Assembly: GCA_030690265.1 (NCBI GenBank)
Contig: JAUYHA010000184.1
Location: forward strand, 1 to 32,817
From: Dehalococcoidales bacterium
Lineage (GTDB): Bacteria; Chloroflexota; Dehalococcoidia; Dehalococcoidales; UBA2162
Direction of reading: 5' to 3'
DNA length: 32,817 bases
In this document: positions 1-7,258 of the stretch, one piece after another
Layout: every line of letters starts with the position of its first letter
How positions within the stretch are numbered: position 1 is the first letter of the stretch
Position numbers and translations under genes: made by a program
The notes under the pieces: generated by a model
What the model saw: the letters and a program-made list of their open reading frames with translations, nothing else
Told to the model about the DNA's origin: nothing
The model's database searches: none

Positions 1-180
1 CCCAATTCCGGCCCCGTATCAGGTACGGGATAAACTCCAGCCGGAATCCAGGCGATACCGGATGAGCCTACACGTCTGGATACCGACTTTCGTCGGTATG
101 GTTAACCGAAAATAACGAAGCGTAAGATGCACTACACTAGCTATACCCGATAGTAACCGATTGCCCTGCCGCGCCTGATA
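1..180. repeat. Intergenic stretch with degenerate palindromic repeat remnants
   Basis: No credible coding frame is visible. Two clear hairpins occur: CCCGTA/TACGGG (13-18 with 24-29) and TACCGAC/GTCGGTA (81-87 with 92-98, loop TTTC). The wording CCGGAATCCAGGCG and CTGGATACCGACTTTCGTCGG resembles dispersed intergenic palindromes common in this kind of genome; that family assignment is from memory. No transposase or attachment site is present. Confidence 0.35.
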
Positions 181-223
181 GAAGAGAATTCCCCCTTCTT
201 AAACGCAAAACAGGCTTAAAAAA

Positions 224-299
224 TGGTGGCAGCGGCGGGATTTGAACCTGCGACCAAGGGCTTATGAGTCCCCTGCTCTGCCGACTGAGCTACGCTGCC
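224..299 (-). tRNA. tRNA-Met (anticodon CAU), elongator-like
   Basis: Read on the minus strand, the gene folds as a cloverleaf of 76 nt with an encoded 3' CCA (complement 224-226). The acceptor stem GGCAGCG (5' end at 299) pairs fully with CGCTGCC, so it lacks the 1:72 mismatch of initiator tRNA. T8 A9, GCTC/GAGC D-stem, anticodon loop CTCATAA and a TTCGAAT T-loop are all present. Anticodon stem pair 31:39 is A-G, a mismatch, and 27:43 is G-U. A CAU anticodon is also used by tRNA-Ile2 with lysidine at C34, so isotype is not fully settled; the elongator-Met-like acceptor favours Met. A T-run (complement of 218-223) follows the CCA directly and may help terminate transcription. Confidence 0.93.
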
Positions 300-309
300 C
301 CGAATTTAG

Positions 310-338
310 ATTGTAGCTTTCAGGCGTAGTTGTGTCAA
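310..338 (-). promoter_or_regulatory. Promoter of the CAU tRNA gene
   Basis: Minus strand TTGACA (complement 333-338), 17-nt spacer, TACAAT (complement 310-315). This is a near-perfect sigma70-type promoter, and its predicted start near 303 lies only a few bases before the tRNA 5' end at 299. Confidence 0.8.
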
Positions 339-397
339 GCGGTTCTTGCTTTCCCGTGGGTAAAGAGTATTGTTCTTAATTCACCAGCCTGCTACTA

Positions 398-425
398 TTC
401 GACAGGCTGTGTGCTAAAATATAAG
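398..425 (+). promoter_or_regulatory. Probable promoter of the corA-like gene
   Basis: TTCGAC (398-403), 16-nt spacer, TATAAG (420-425). The -10 matches consensus at five of six bases and the -35 at four of six. It lies 60 bp before the ATG at 486, with GAAGGG as ribosome binding site at about 471. Confidence 0.5.
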
Positions 426-485
426 TAAAGTTGGAACATAATAGTTTAGGTAACAGTCTGACTCTATTGAGAAGGGTAACTCGTT

Positions 486-1475
486 ATGACTCTTTCCCGG
501 AAAAAGAAGGAACCCGCTGCTACGAAGGAAAAGCAGGAAAAACAGGCGCTGGGTCTGGAATCTGTAACCTGGGGTGGGCTGACCTGGCTTAACATTGAGC
601 AGCCAACAGAACGGGAGACGGAGTATCTGGCTCAAAATTACCCATTTCACCCCCTGGACCTGGATGACTGTCTCAGTCGCATACAGCGGCCCAAGATAGA
701 TGAATACCCGGACTATCTCTTTCTGGTCTTCCATTTCCCGATATTTAATGCTGAGGCACGGGTGACTACTCCCAGTCAGCTGTCGGTCTTTATCGGAAAT
801 GACTATCTTATCACGCTGGACAAAGGGGAGCTAAAACCGCTGGTTAAGCTGTTCAAGGACTGTCAGCTTAACGAAGAAACCCGGCAGGAGTATTTTAACC
901 AGGGGTCAGGTTACTTACTCTACCGGATAATCGACCGGCTGATTGATTACTGCCTGCCGATATTAAGCAAGATTGGCGGTAACATTGAGCAGGCTGAAGA
1001 TGGTATTTTCTCCACCGCGAGACCAAAGGCAGTAAGAGAAATCTCCATCCTCCGGCGTGACGTTATTTCCTTTCGCCGTATCATCTGGCCCATGCGGGCG
1101 GTCATCGGCTCTCTCGAGGTAAAGTTGCGCCGCTTCACCAGGACAGACCTTTCGGTTTACTTCGGAGATATAGTTGACCATGTGGACAGAATCTGGGACG
1201 GCCTGGACGAGTATAAGGAGATAATCGAAGGCTTAAACGATACCCATGATTCTCTGGCTACCAACAGGCTTAACGATATTATTCGTGTCTTGACCATTCT
1301 GGCTACTATCGGCACGGTGCTGACAGTTGTTGCCAGTTTCTACGGGATGAACATTCCTCTGCCCTGGGGTGCAAATCCGGGCGGAGGTCCCTTTACATGG
1401 CTGATATTGCTGCTGGCGATGCTCGGGATAACGGCGGGGATGTTGTTTTACTTTCACCGTAAGAACTGGCTTTAA
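486..1475 (+). CDS. corA: CorA-family Mg2+/Co2+ transporter
   Basis: A 329-residue inner-membrane divalent cation channel of the CorA/MIT family. Residues 1 to about 260 form the large cytoplasmic funnel domain and its long helices. The C-terminus carries two transmembrane helices, roughly 262-286 and 302-321, and TM1 ends in the diagnostic YGMN signature (G287 M288 N289), the ion selectivity filter of the pentamer. The periplasmic loop is short and glycine-rich and lacks the MPEL motif of classical CorA, as in many divergent members, so transport of Mg2+ rather than Co2+ or Ni2+ is inferred from the family. The tail ends in a basic stretch (HRKNWL). Length is normal. The gene stands alone with its own promoter and runs convergently into dgt, with a 10-bp gap. 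Start ATG follows GAAGGG at a reasonable distance. Confidence 0.93.
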   Translation: MTLSRKKKEPAATKEKQEKQALGLESVTWGGLTWLNIEQPTERETEYLAQNYPFHPLDLDDCLSRIQRPKIDEYPDYLFLVFHFPIFNAEARVTTPSQLSVFIGNDYLITLDKGELKPLVKLFKDCQLNEETRQEYFNQGSGYLLYRIIDRLIDYCLPILSKIGGNIEQAEDGIFSTARPKAVREISILRRDVISFRRIIWPMRAVIGSLEVKLRRFTRTDLSVYFGDIVDHVDRIWDGLDEYKEIIEGLNDTHDSLATNRLNDIIRVLTILATIGTVLTVVASFYGMNIPLPWGANPGGGPFTWLILLLAMLGITAGMLFYFHRKNWL

Positions 1476-1485
1476 TAAGTCCGGT

Positions 1486-2529
1486 CTAAGCTTTTCTGGT
1501 CAGGGCTAGCTCCTCAGCCAGTCTTGAAGCATACTGGTCGGTCATACCGGCAATGTAATCAACTGCTTTCCGCTCTATCTCATCGCTGTAAAAGCGGTAC
1601 TCCGGTGGCAGTTCATCTTCATGCTTATTGAAATAGTGGTATAACCGGCGAATCGTCTCTCTCGCCCTGGTGGCTTCTTCCCGGGTGGCATTCCGATTAT
1701 ATATCTGCTCAAAGAGAAAGTGGCGCAGGGTATTAGCTGCTTTCAAGACCCCAGGGCTCATTGTGATTGCCGGTGAGGCAGCATTATTACCTCTCACCGC
1801 CCAGGATTGCTCAATAATATCACAGACCATGGTATTGATGCGTTCTGAAGGGGAATGACCTAATACAGCGGTGGCAGAGGCCGGCAGAATCTCTTCAGTA
1901 ATAATGCCGGCCCTTATAGCATCGCCGGTGTCATGGTTGATGTAGGCGATGATGTCGGCAATCTTGCATACTTCACCCTCAAGAGTATTTACTTCTCCCC
2001 AATCCTGAAGAATTTTTGCCGTTGACTTGGAGTGGTTGAGAATTCCATCTCTTACTTCCCATGTAAGGTTGAGTCCCCGGCCGTCATTCTCCAGAAGGTC
2101 AATAATTCTCAGGCTTTGCTCGTTATGCCGGAATCCCCGGTGATAAAGTCCGTTTAACACCTCTTCGCCGATATGCCCGAAGGGGGTATGACCCAGGTCA
2201 TGACCAAGAGAGATAGCCTCGGCTAAATCTTCATTAAGGTTTATAGCCCGGGCTATGGTACGGGCTATCTGGGAAACCTCCAGGGTATGGGTTAAGCGGG
2301 TCACATAGTGGTCTCCCAGAGGGGCAATAAAAACCTGTGTCTTGTGTTTGAGACGGCGGAAAGACTTTGAATAAACAATACGGTCACGGTCCCGCTGAAA
2401 AGCGGTACGCACCGGACAGGGCTCCTCGTATTTGAGCCTGCCCCGTGATTGCTTACTTTTGACAGCGAAAGGAGAGAGACTTTCTTCCCGCTCTTCAGCG
2501 AGCTGGCGGACATTGAGCCGGCTAATCAT
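1486..2529 (-). CDS. dgt: Deoxyguanosinetriphosphate triphosphohydrolase-like protein (HD domain)
   Basis: A 347-residue dNTP triphosphohydrolase of the dGTPase family, which cleaves dNTPs to deoxynucleoside and triphosphate and so controls the DNA precursor pool in the cytoplasm. The N-terminus holds the family motif around FRRLKHKTQVF (57-67). The metal-binding HD signature follows: H81 in RLTHT, then GHDLGHTPFGH at 109-119 (H110-D111), and a later conserved D in CKIADIIAYINHD. Length is typical of the short, non-E. coli type 'dGTPase-like' subfamily, whose substrate range can be broad. It lies 31 bp behind ppsA on the same strand and is probably cotranscribed with it. The ribosome binding site is weak (CAGGG). 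Start ATG fits the usual MxxR N-terminus of the family. Confidence 0.95.
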   Translation of the reverse strand: MISRLNVRQLAEEREESLSPFAVKSKQSRGRLKYEEPCPVRTAFQRDRDRIVYSKSFRRLKHKTQVFIAPLGDHYVTRLTHTLEVSQIARTIARAINLNEDLAEAISLGHDLGHTPFGHIGEEVLNGLYHRGFRHNEQSLRIIDLLENDGRGLNLTWEVRDGILNHSKSTAKILQDWGEVNTLEGEVCKIADIIAYINHDTGDAIRAGIITEEILPASATAVLGHSPSERINTMVCDIIEQSWAVRGNNAASPAITMSPGVLKAANTLRHFLFEQIYNRNATREEATRARETIRRLYHYFNKHEDELPPEYRFYSDEIERKAVDYIAGMTDQYASRLAEELALTRKA

Positions 2530-2560
2530 TTTCCAAACCCTGGGATATGAGCAAAAGCGG

Positions 2561-4828
2561 CTAGCCTTTGTTTCTTAGGCGCTTTTCTACACTGGCAATT
2601 ATTTCCCTGGTTTTATCAATCACGTCAGGGTTTACCGAGATCGAGGTAATACCCCACTCCACCAGCTTCTCAGTAAGCTCAGGATAATCTGATGGAGCCT
2701 GCCCGCAAATTGAAGAAGTAACCCCCTTTTTCTTGGCTATCTTAATTGCCCTTTCCAGGGAGAGCATCACCGCTTCATCCCGCTCGTCAAACTTCTCGGC
2801 TAATCTGGCATTGTCCCGGTCAATACCCAGAATAAGCTGGGTCAGGTCATTTGAGCCGATGGATATACCATCAATACCGGCGGCAATAAATTTGTCCAGG
2901 AGGATTATATTTGATGGAACTTCAACCATCATCCATATTTTGAAATCTTCAGAGCGTTTCAGCCCCTCGGATTCTATTATTTTTAATGCTTCAGCCAGTT
3001 CTTTAACCGTACGGACGAAAGGAATCATAACCCAGAGGTTGTTATACTTCTCTCTTACCTTCTTTATGGCAGCCAGTTCAAGCTTAAAAGTATCAACATC
3101 GGTGATATACCGGGAGGCTCCTCTGTAGCCAAGCATCGGGTTTTCTTCAACCTCTTCATACTTTTCCCCACCTTTTAAAGCTCTATATTCATTAGTTTTG
3201 AGGTCTGTGGTCCGGTACACTACCTGGCGGGGATGAAAAGCCTTGGCAAAGTTCTTCAGCCCTTTAGCGAGCTTTTCAACAAATTCACTTCCCCTGCCCT
3301 CTTTTATCATATGACTGGGATGCTCACCAATCTGAGCCACCATAAACTCAGCCCTGAGCAAGCCGACGCCGTCCACGTTACGGGCTGCCACCCTGTCAGC
3401 CAGCTCGGGTTGGGCCAGATTTACATATACCTTGGTTCTGGTTTTAATCGTATCTCTGAGCATATGAGTTACGGCTGTCGTTTTTATTCTTCGGGTTACC
3501 TTGCCATCATATACCTTGCCGTGCGAGCCATCCACGGTGATTATCTGGCCATCGGTCATAGCGGTTGTTGCCCCTTCGGCGCCAACCACACAGGGAATAC
3601 CCAGTTCCCTGCTGACAATGGCAGCGTGGGCGGTCCTCCCGCCACGGTTAGTGACAATGGCTACGGCCCGTTTCATAGCTGGAACAAAATCGGGAGTGGT
3701 CACTTCAGCAACCAGGATATCGCCTTTTCTTACTTTATCTATTTGCGAGGCATCAAGTATTATTCTGGCTGGCCCGGAGGCTATACCCGGGCTGGCGGCA
3801 GCTCCGACAAGGAGTGCCGGGAGCGTGATTTCAGGCTCAGCCTCAGCTGTTTGCTCCTTTATAGTAGTGATGGGACGAGTTTGAACAATATAAATTTTGC
3901 TGTCTTCCTTTGCCCACTCAATATCTTGGGGAAATTGATAGTGGTCTTCCAGCTGCTTCGCAAGTTTGACCAGTTGGATTATCTCATCATCTTTCAGCTT
4001 TTGCTCAGTTTGGGCGGTCTCAGAAAGGGGCACCTTGATATTAGCTTCATTACCATTCCCGGCGGATGGATTCTTGATTAGCTGCCACTCTTGCTTGGCT
4101 ATTTCTTTATTGATAATTTTTTGTTTCTTTTTGTCTATAACATACATATCCGGGGTTACTTCCCCGGATACAATGGCTTCGCCCAGTCCGAAAACTGCCT
4201 CAACAATAACCTTACTGGCATCGTTAGTTACTGGCTCCACGGTAAACATAACCCCGGAAGTCTGAGACTTGACCATTCTCTGAACCGGCACTGCCAGGCC
4301 AACCTCAAAATGGTCAAAGCCCTGTTGCTCACGGTAAAAAATAGCCCGGGCTTCAAAGAGGGACGCCCAGCACTCTTGCACAGCGGCTATCACTTCCTTC
4401 TCACCCTCTACATTAAGAAAAGTCCTTTGCTGACCAGCAAAGGACGCTTCGGGTAAGTCTTCGGCGGTGGCTGAAGAGCGTACTGCCACCAGGCCTCCGC
4501 CCATTTTTTTATATGCCTGGCCAATCTCCCGGGCTATTTCCGGGGGCATCGGCGCATTCGAAATTACTCGTCTCACCTGAGCCGCTACTTCCTGAAGCTT
4601 TTTACTATCATTAACATTTATATCTTCCATCAGTTTACGGATTTTACCGGTGAGTTTGGTTTGCCGCAGGAAGTCAAAATAAGCCTCGGCGGTTACAATA
4701 AAGCCGGGTGGCACAGGGATATCGGCATTAGTCATTTCACCCAGATTTGCTCCTTTGCCGCCAACTAAAGCTACATCATTCTTGCTGACCTCATTAAACC
4801 AGACAACAATCCTTTCACTTTGGCTCAT
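2561..4828 (-). CDS. ppsA: Phosphoenolpyruvate synthase (pyruvate, water dikinase)
   Basis: A 755-residue enzyme converting pyruvate, ATP and water to PEP, AMP and phosphate; it is the entry step of gluconeogenesis. Domain order is complete: N-terminal ATP-grasp PPDK_N domain (about 15-325, with GGKGANLGEM at 23-32 and VRSSATAEDLPEASFAGQQ at 116-134), central swivelling phosphohistidine domain with GGRTAHAAIVSRELG (H401 is the phosphorylated residue), and C-terminal PEP/pyruvate TIM barrel with GSNDLTQ and SSICGQAPSDYPE (C708 is the proton donor). The start is well supported: AAAAGGAG lies 8 bases before the ATG, and the protein opens directly into the family's conserved WFNEVSKNDVALVGGKGANL region. 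In a strictly anaerobic host it would make PEP from acetyl-CoA-derived pyruvate. It is the first gene of a likely ppsA-dgt operon. Confidence 0.97.
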   Translation of the reverse strand: MSQSERIVVWFNEVSKNDVALVGGKGANLGEMTNADIPVPPGFIVTAEAYFDFLRQTKLTGKIRKLMEDINVNDSKKLQEVAAQVRRVISNAPMPPEIAREIGQAYKKMGGGLVAVRSSATAEDLPEASFAGQQRTFLNVEGEKEVIAAVQECWASLFEARAIFYREQQGFDHFEVGLAVPVQRMVKSQTSGVMFTVEPVTNDASKVIVEAVFGLGEAIVSGEVTPDMYVIDKKKQKIINKEIAKQEWQLIKNPSAGNGNEANIKVPLSETAQTEQKLKDDEIIQLVKLAKQLEDHYQFPQDIEWAKEDSKIYIVQTRPITTIKEQTAEAEPEITLPALLVGAAASPGIASGPARIILDASQIDKVRKGDILVAEVTTPDFVPAMKRAVAIVTNRGGRTAHAAIVSRELGIPCVVGAEGATTAMTDGQIITVDGSHGKVYDGKVTRRIKTTAVTHMLRDTIKTRTKVYVNLAQPELADRVAARNVDGVGLLRAEFMVAQIGEHPSHMIKEGRGSEFVEKLAKGLKNFAKAFHPRQVVYRTTDLKTNEYRALKGGEKYEEVEENPMLGYRGASRYITDVDTFKLELAAIKKVREKYNNLWVMIPFVRTVKELAEALKIIESEGLKRSEDFKIWMMVEVPSNIILLDKFIAAGIDGISIGSNDLTQLILGIDRDNARLAEKFDERDEAVMLSLERAIKIAKKKGVTSSICGQAPSDYPELTEKLVEWGITSISVNPDVIDKTREIIASVEKRLRNKG

Positions 4829-4891
4829 TATTAGTTCTCCTTTTCAAATCGGGGTTGAAGTTGGCAACGGTTTATTATACCATAATTTAAG

Positions 4892-4919
4892 ATTATAATG
4901 GTTTAATTTTTCTTGACAA
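4892..4919 (-). promoter_or_regulatory. Promoter of ppsA (minus strand)
   Basis: Minus strand TTGTCA (complement 4914-4919), 16-nt spacer, perfect TATAAT (complement 4892-4897). Predicted start near 4885 gives a leader of about 57 nt before the ppsA ATG. A second TATAAT (complement 4874-4879) lies closer to the gene but lacks a convincing -35. Confidence 0.65.
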
Positions 4920-4941
4920 GGGTAAGTTGGTAGGTTAACAT
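4913..4941 (+). promoter_or_regulatory. Promoter of the bifunctional nuclease gene
   Basis: Perfect TTGACA (4913-4918), 17-nt spacer, TAACAT (4936-4941, four of six). The -35 box is the same 7 bp, TTGACAA, that read backwards serves the ppsA promoter. Confidence 0.6.
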
Positions 4942-4977
4942 TAATGGGCAGGTTGAAGAAGGGGGTATTAAGTTAGA

Positions 4978-5532
4978 ATGATAGAAATGGTTATTGATAG
5001 TATCCGTGTTAGTCTGATGAACTATCAACGGGTTATTATGTTGAAAGAGAAAATAGCTGACCGCTATCTGCCCATCTGGATTGGCCCCGCTGAAGCTGAT
5101 GCTATAGCCATAAAGCTTCAAGGAGTCGATGTACCCAGGCCTCTGACTCATGACCTGCTTTGTTCAATCATTGGAGCTCTGGGGGCAACGGTTAATTCCA
5201 TTGTCGTCACGGACCTTAAAAATGATACTTTTTATGCCAAGATTGCTCTTAATGTAGACGGCGGACAGTTGGAAGTTGACTCTCGTCCCAGCGATGCCCT
5301 GGCATTGGCGGTGAGGAGCGGGGTGCCTGTTTTTGTCGAGGAGTCAGTCCTGGAGAAAGCCGGTATTATGCTGGACAAAGAAACGGGCAAACCTCTTTTT
5401 GAAGAAAAGAAAGAGGCGAACAAGGAGGGTGAAGAGGTTAGCGAGGAAGAACTGAAAAGGTTATCCGCTTTTCGTGATTTTATAGACTCGCTTGACTGGG
5501 AGGATTTTGATAAGCGTAATCCGAGGCAATAA
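4978..5532 (+). CDS. Bifunctional nuclease (BFN) domain protein, DUF151 family
   Basis: A 184-residue protein of the BFN/DUF151 family; characterised members have DNase and RNase activity in vitro, and the cellular role is unclear. The BFN domain fills residues 1 to about 135 and shows the family's hallmark segments: a LPIWIGPAEADAI-type motif after the first strands, HDLLCSIIGALGA, the strand region around DTFYAKIAL, and the conserved SRPSDALALAVR. The C-terminal third is highly charged (EEKKEANKEGEEVSEEELKR) and ends in a short helical segment that resembles the UvrB/UvrC-like tail of some members. AGAAGGGGG precedes the ATG. A second in-frame ATG three codons on is possible. It is transcribed divergently from ppsA and ends before a hairpin, so it is probably monocistronic. 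Function beyond the domain is not predictable. Confidence 0.9.
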   Translation: MIEMVIDSIRVSLMNYQRVIMLKEKIADRYLPIWIGPAEADAIAIKLQGVDVPRPLTHDLLCSIIGALGATVNSIVVTDLKNDTFYAKIALNVDGGQLEVDSRPSDALALAVRSGVPVFVEESVLEKAGIMLDKETGKPLFEEKKEANKEGEEVSEEELKRLSAFRDFIDSLDWEDFDKRNPRQ

Positions 5533-5574
5533 TTCAATGCTATTTGTAAGCTGACACCGAGGAACATTGAGAGT

Positions 5575-5607
5575 AAGAACCCTACGAGTAAGTTCGATAG
5601 GGTTCTT
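5575..5607 (+). terminator. Possible Rho-independent terminator after the BFN gene
   Basis: A perfect 10-bp stem AAGAACCCTA/TAGGGTTCTT (5575-5584 with 5598-5607) with a 13-nt loop, followed only by TAA after the stem's own TTT. Position 43 bp after the stop suits a terminator, but the weak U-tract leaves room for it being a repeat palindrome. Confidence 0.45.
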
Positions 5608-5640
5608 TAATGAGCAGAGAGTGTTCAGGGATATTTTTTG

Positions 5641-5701
5641 TGTCATTGCTTCGGGACTGTGTCCCTCGCAATGACATTGGTAAGCAACTTCGCAGAATGA
5701 C
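5641..5701. repeat. Dispersed palindromic intergenic repeat
   Basis: TGTCATTGC (5641-5649) pairs perfectly with GCAATGACA (5668-5676), with an inner GGGAC/GTCCC stem. It is followed by a GCAGAATGAC end at 5692-5701. The same TGTCATTGC word recurs at 32755-32763 and an AGAATGACAT end recurs at 18239-18248, so related elements occupy at least three intergenic sites in this window. Confidence 0.6.
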
Positions 5702-5730
5702 TTGAAACGGAGAGTAAGATTTGATATGCT
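5702..5730 (+). promoter_or_regulatory. Candidate promoter of the atp operon
   Basis: TTGAAA (5702-5707), 17-nt spacer, TATGCT (5725-5730). The predicted start near 5737 would leave about 3 nt before the ATG at 5740, that is, an essentially leaderless message, which would agree with the missing Shine-Dalgarno sequence there. Confidence 0.45.
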
Positions 5731-5739
5731 GACCGAGGT

Positions 5740-5964
5740 ATGAAGAGGTGGCAAACGGCTTTCAGGCTGGTAGGGATGGGGTGGTACGTTGGCGTCTGTA
5801 TTATTCTGGGGGTATGGGGTGGGCTCAAGCTTGATGAAAAGTTTAACACCGGACCTATCTTGGTAATAGTTGGGTTACTTTTGGGAACTTTTATTGCTTT
5901 CTACGGTGTTTACCGTATGATTCTTCCCAATATAAACAGGAAACAGAACAAGGGGAAACACTAG
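5740..5964 (+). CDS. atpI: AtpZ/AtpI-family ATP synthase assembly protein
   Basis: A 74-residue membrane protein of the AtpI/AtpZ group, which precedes atpB in many atp operons and has been linked to c-ring assembly and Mg2+ uptake in other bacteria. Two transmembrane hairpin helices are visible (about 10-28 and 38-61), with the family motif GVWGGLKLDEKFNTGP between them and YRMI after the second. The tail is short and basic (NRKQNKGKH). An in-frame stop at 5722-5724 limits upstream extension, so ATG 5740 is the only good start. It has GAGG only one base away, which is too close for a normal ribosome binding site. The stop codon overlaps the GTG start of atpB by one base (TAGTG), so translational coupling is likely. 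Confidence 0.8.
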   Translation: MKRWQTAFRLVGMGWYVGVCIILGVWGGLKLDEKFNTGPILVIVGLLLGTFIAFYGVYRMILPNINRKQNKGKH

Positions 5965-6953
5965 TGCCCGAACCAGCAGAAACAGGACAGCAAGAGGAGC
6001 AAACCCCTAACCCTAAAAAGAAGGGATGTCTTGGTATTTCATTACCTCTGGCAATTGGTCTTCCGGTTGTTGCCACTCTGTTTCTGGTCGGCTTAGGCAG
6101 TGGACCGCTGGGCAAGAACATAATTGGTGATGTCTTTCCCAGCTGGCTTAGTGTTCCCCAACCTCACCCCGAGCTTCCGGCTGAGGTAGTTTTTCATCTT
6201 TTTGGCTTTCCCATTACCAACAGTATTGTTGCTACCTGGATTACCATTATTGTCCTGGCCGGTTTTTCTTTCCTTGTTACCCGCCGGCTGAGAATTATTC
6301 CCAAAAGATGGCAGGCACTGCTGGAATTTATACTCGGGGCACTGCTTGACTTCTGCCAGAAGGTTGCTGGTGAGAGAGATGGGCGCCGGTTCTTCCCGGT
6401 GGTAGCCACCATCTTTCTTTTTGTCGCCTTCAATGCCTGGCTGGCTCTGCTGCCTGGATATGGTTCCATCCTCGTCCATACCGCCCACGGTGAAGCCCAT
6501 CTGCTGCGGCCAGCCAACACCGATATTAATACACCCCTGGCTATAGCCTTAGTTTCTTTTTCCTCCGTCTTTTTCTTCGGATTCAAATCTCTGGGGCCCG
6601 GGTATGCGAAAAAATTTGTTAATGTGAGCCAATTTCTTAGCGGTCTGGGAGAGTTAATCAGAGGTAAAGTCGTTTCCGGTCTGAACGGGATGTTCATCGG
6701 AGTGATTAATATATTCATCGGTCATATCGAATTTTTAAGCGAGTGCGTGCGTATCGTCAGCTTCACCCTCCGTCTTTTCGGCAATATGACGGCCGGTGAG
6801 ATACTGCTCTTAATGGCAACTTTTCTATTTCCCTTTGTCTTTTCTGATGTTTTTTATATACTTGAGATGCTGGTTGGCTTTGTTCAGGCGCTTATTTTCG
6901 GCGGCCTGACACTGATATTTCTTACCGTTGCCGTTGCCTCTCATGAACACTAA
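5964..6953 (+). CDS. atpB: ATP synthase Fo subunit a
   Basis: The 329-residue stator channel subunit that hands protons to the c-ring. The essential arginine is R270 in SFTLRLFGNMTAGE, with E279 at the position of E. coli Glu219, the family's NTDINTPLAIA at 185-195, and the glutamine of VQALIFGGL in the last helix. Five to six membrane helices can be counted. The N-terminus is longer than in E. coli: about 20 polar residues (Glu, Pro and Lys-rich) precede the first helix at about 25-45. Start is GTG, overlapping the previous stop. Proton specificity cannot be read from this subunit alone. Confidence 0.97.
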   Translation: MPEPAETGQQEEQTPNPKKKGCLGISLPLAIGLPVVATLFLVGLGSGPLGKNIIGDVFPSWLSVPQPHPELPAEVVFHLFGFPITNSIVATWITIIVLAGFSFLVTRRLRIIPKRWQALLEFILGALLDFCQKVAGERDGRRFFPVVATIFLFVAFNAWLALLPGYGSILVHTAHGEAHLLRPANTDINTPLAIALVSFSSVFFFGFKSLGPGYAKKFVNVSQFLSGLGELIRGKVVSGLNGMFIGVINIFIGHIEFLSECVRIVSFTLRLFGNMTAGEILLLMATFLFPFVFSDVFYILEMLVGFVQALIFGGLTLIFLTVAVASHEH

Positions 6954-7003
6954 TGCGGAGGCAGCTTAGTATAAATTAAGGAACTTTAAGAAGGAGGTAG
7001 CTA

Positions 7004-7234
7004 ATGACACCAGAAGTAATGAAGCTCTTGGCGGTGGGGATAATCGGTAGTTTTGGGTTACTGGGACCGGCGCTGGCTATCGGGCTTATTGGTTTTTCAG
7101 CCCTGACCGGAATCGCCCGTAATCCTGAGGCAAGCGGTCCAATAATGACCAATATGATTCTGGTAACCGCTTTCGCTGAGGCTATCGGCATTTATGCCCT
7201 GATTATCGCCATCATCCTGGCGATGATTGTCTAG
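7004..7234 (+). CDS. atpE: ATP synthase Fo subunit c
   Basis: A 76-residue hairpin proteolipid, the rotor ring subunit. Helix 1 spans about 7-31, the polar loop is ARNPEASG (38-45), and helix 2 spans about 47-74 with the ion-carrying carboxylate E59 in TAFAEAIGIYAL. The residue after E59 is Ala, and the helix-1 position that is Gln in sodium-binding rings is I26 here, so both hallmark Na+ ligands are absent and H+ coupling is inferred. Helix 1 also has fewer of the usual GxGxGxG glycines (GPALAIGLIG), which may affect ring packing. Preceded by a very strong AAGGAGG, fitting the high copy number needed for this subunit. Confidence 0.98.
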   Translation: MTPEVMKLLAVGIIGSFGLLGPALAIGLIGFSALTGIARNPEASGPIMTNMILVTAFAEAIGIYALIIAIILAMIV

Positions 7235-7258
7235 TAATTGTTAAGAAGGGGGGTAAAT

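Noticed and set aside
3233-4456. Long plus-strand open frames opposite ppsA (up to 282 codons)
   Set aside because: They are antisense shadows of a strongly conserved PEP synthase, without family motifs or ribosome binding sites.
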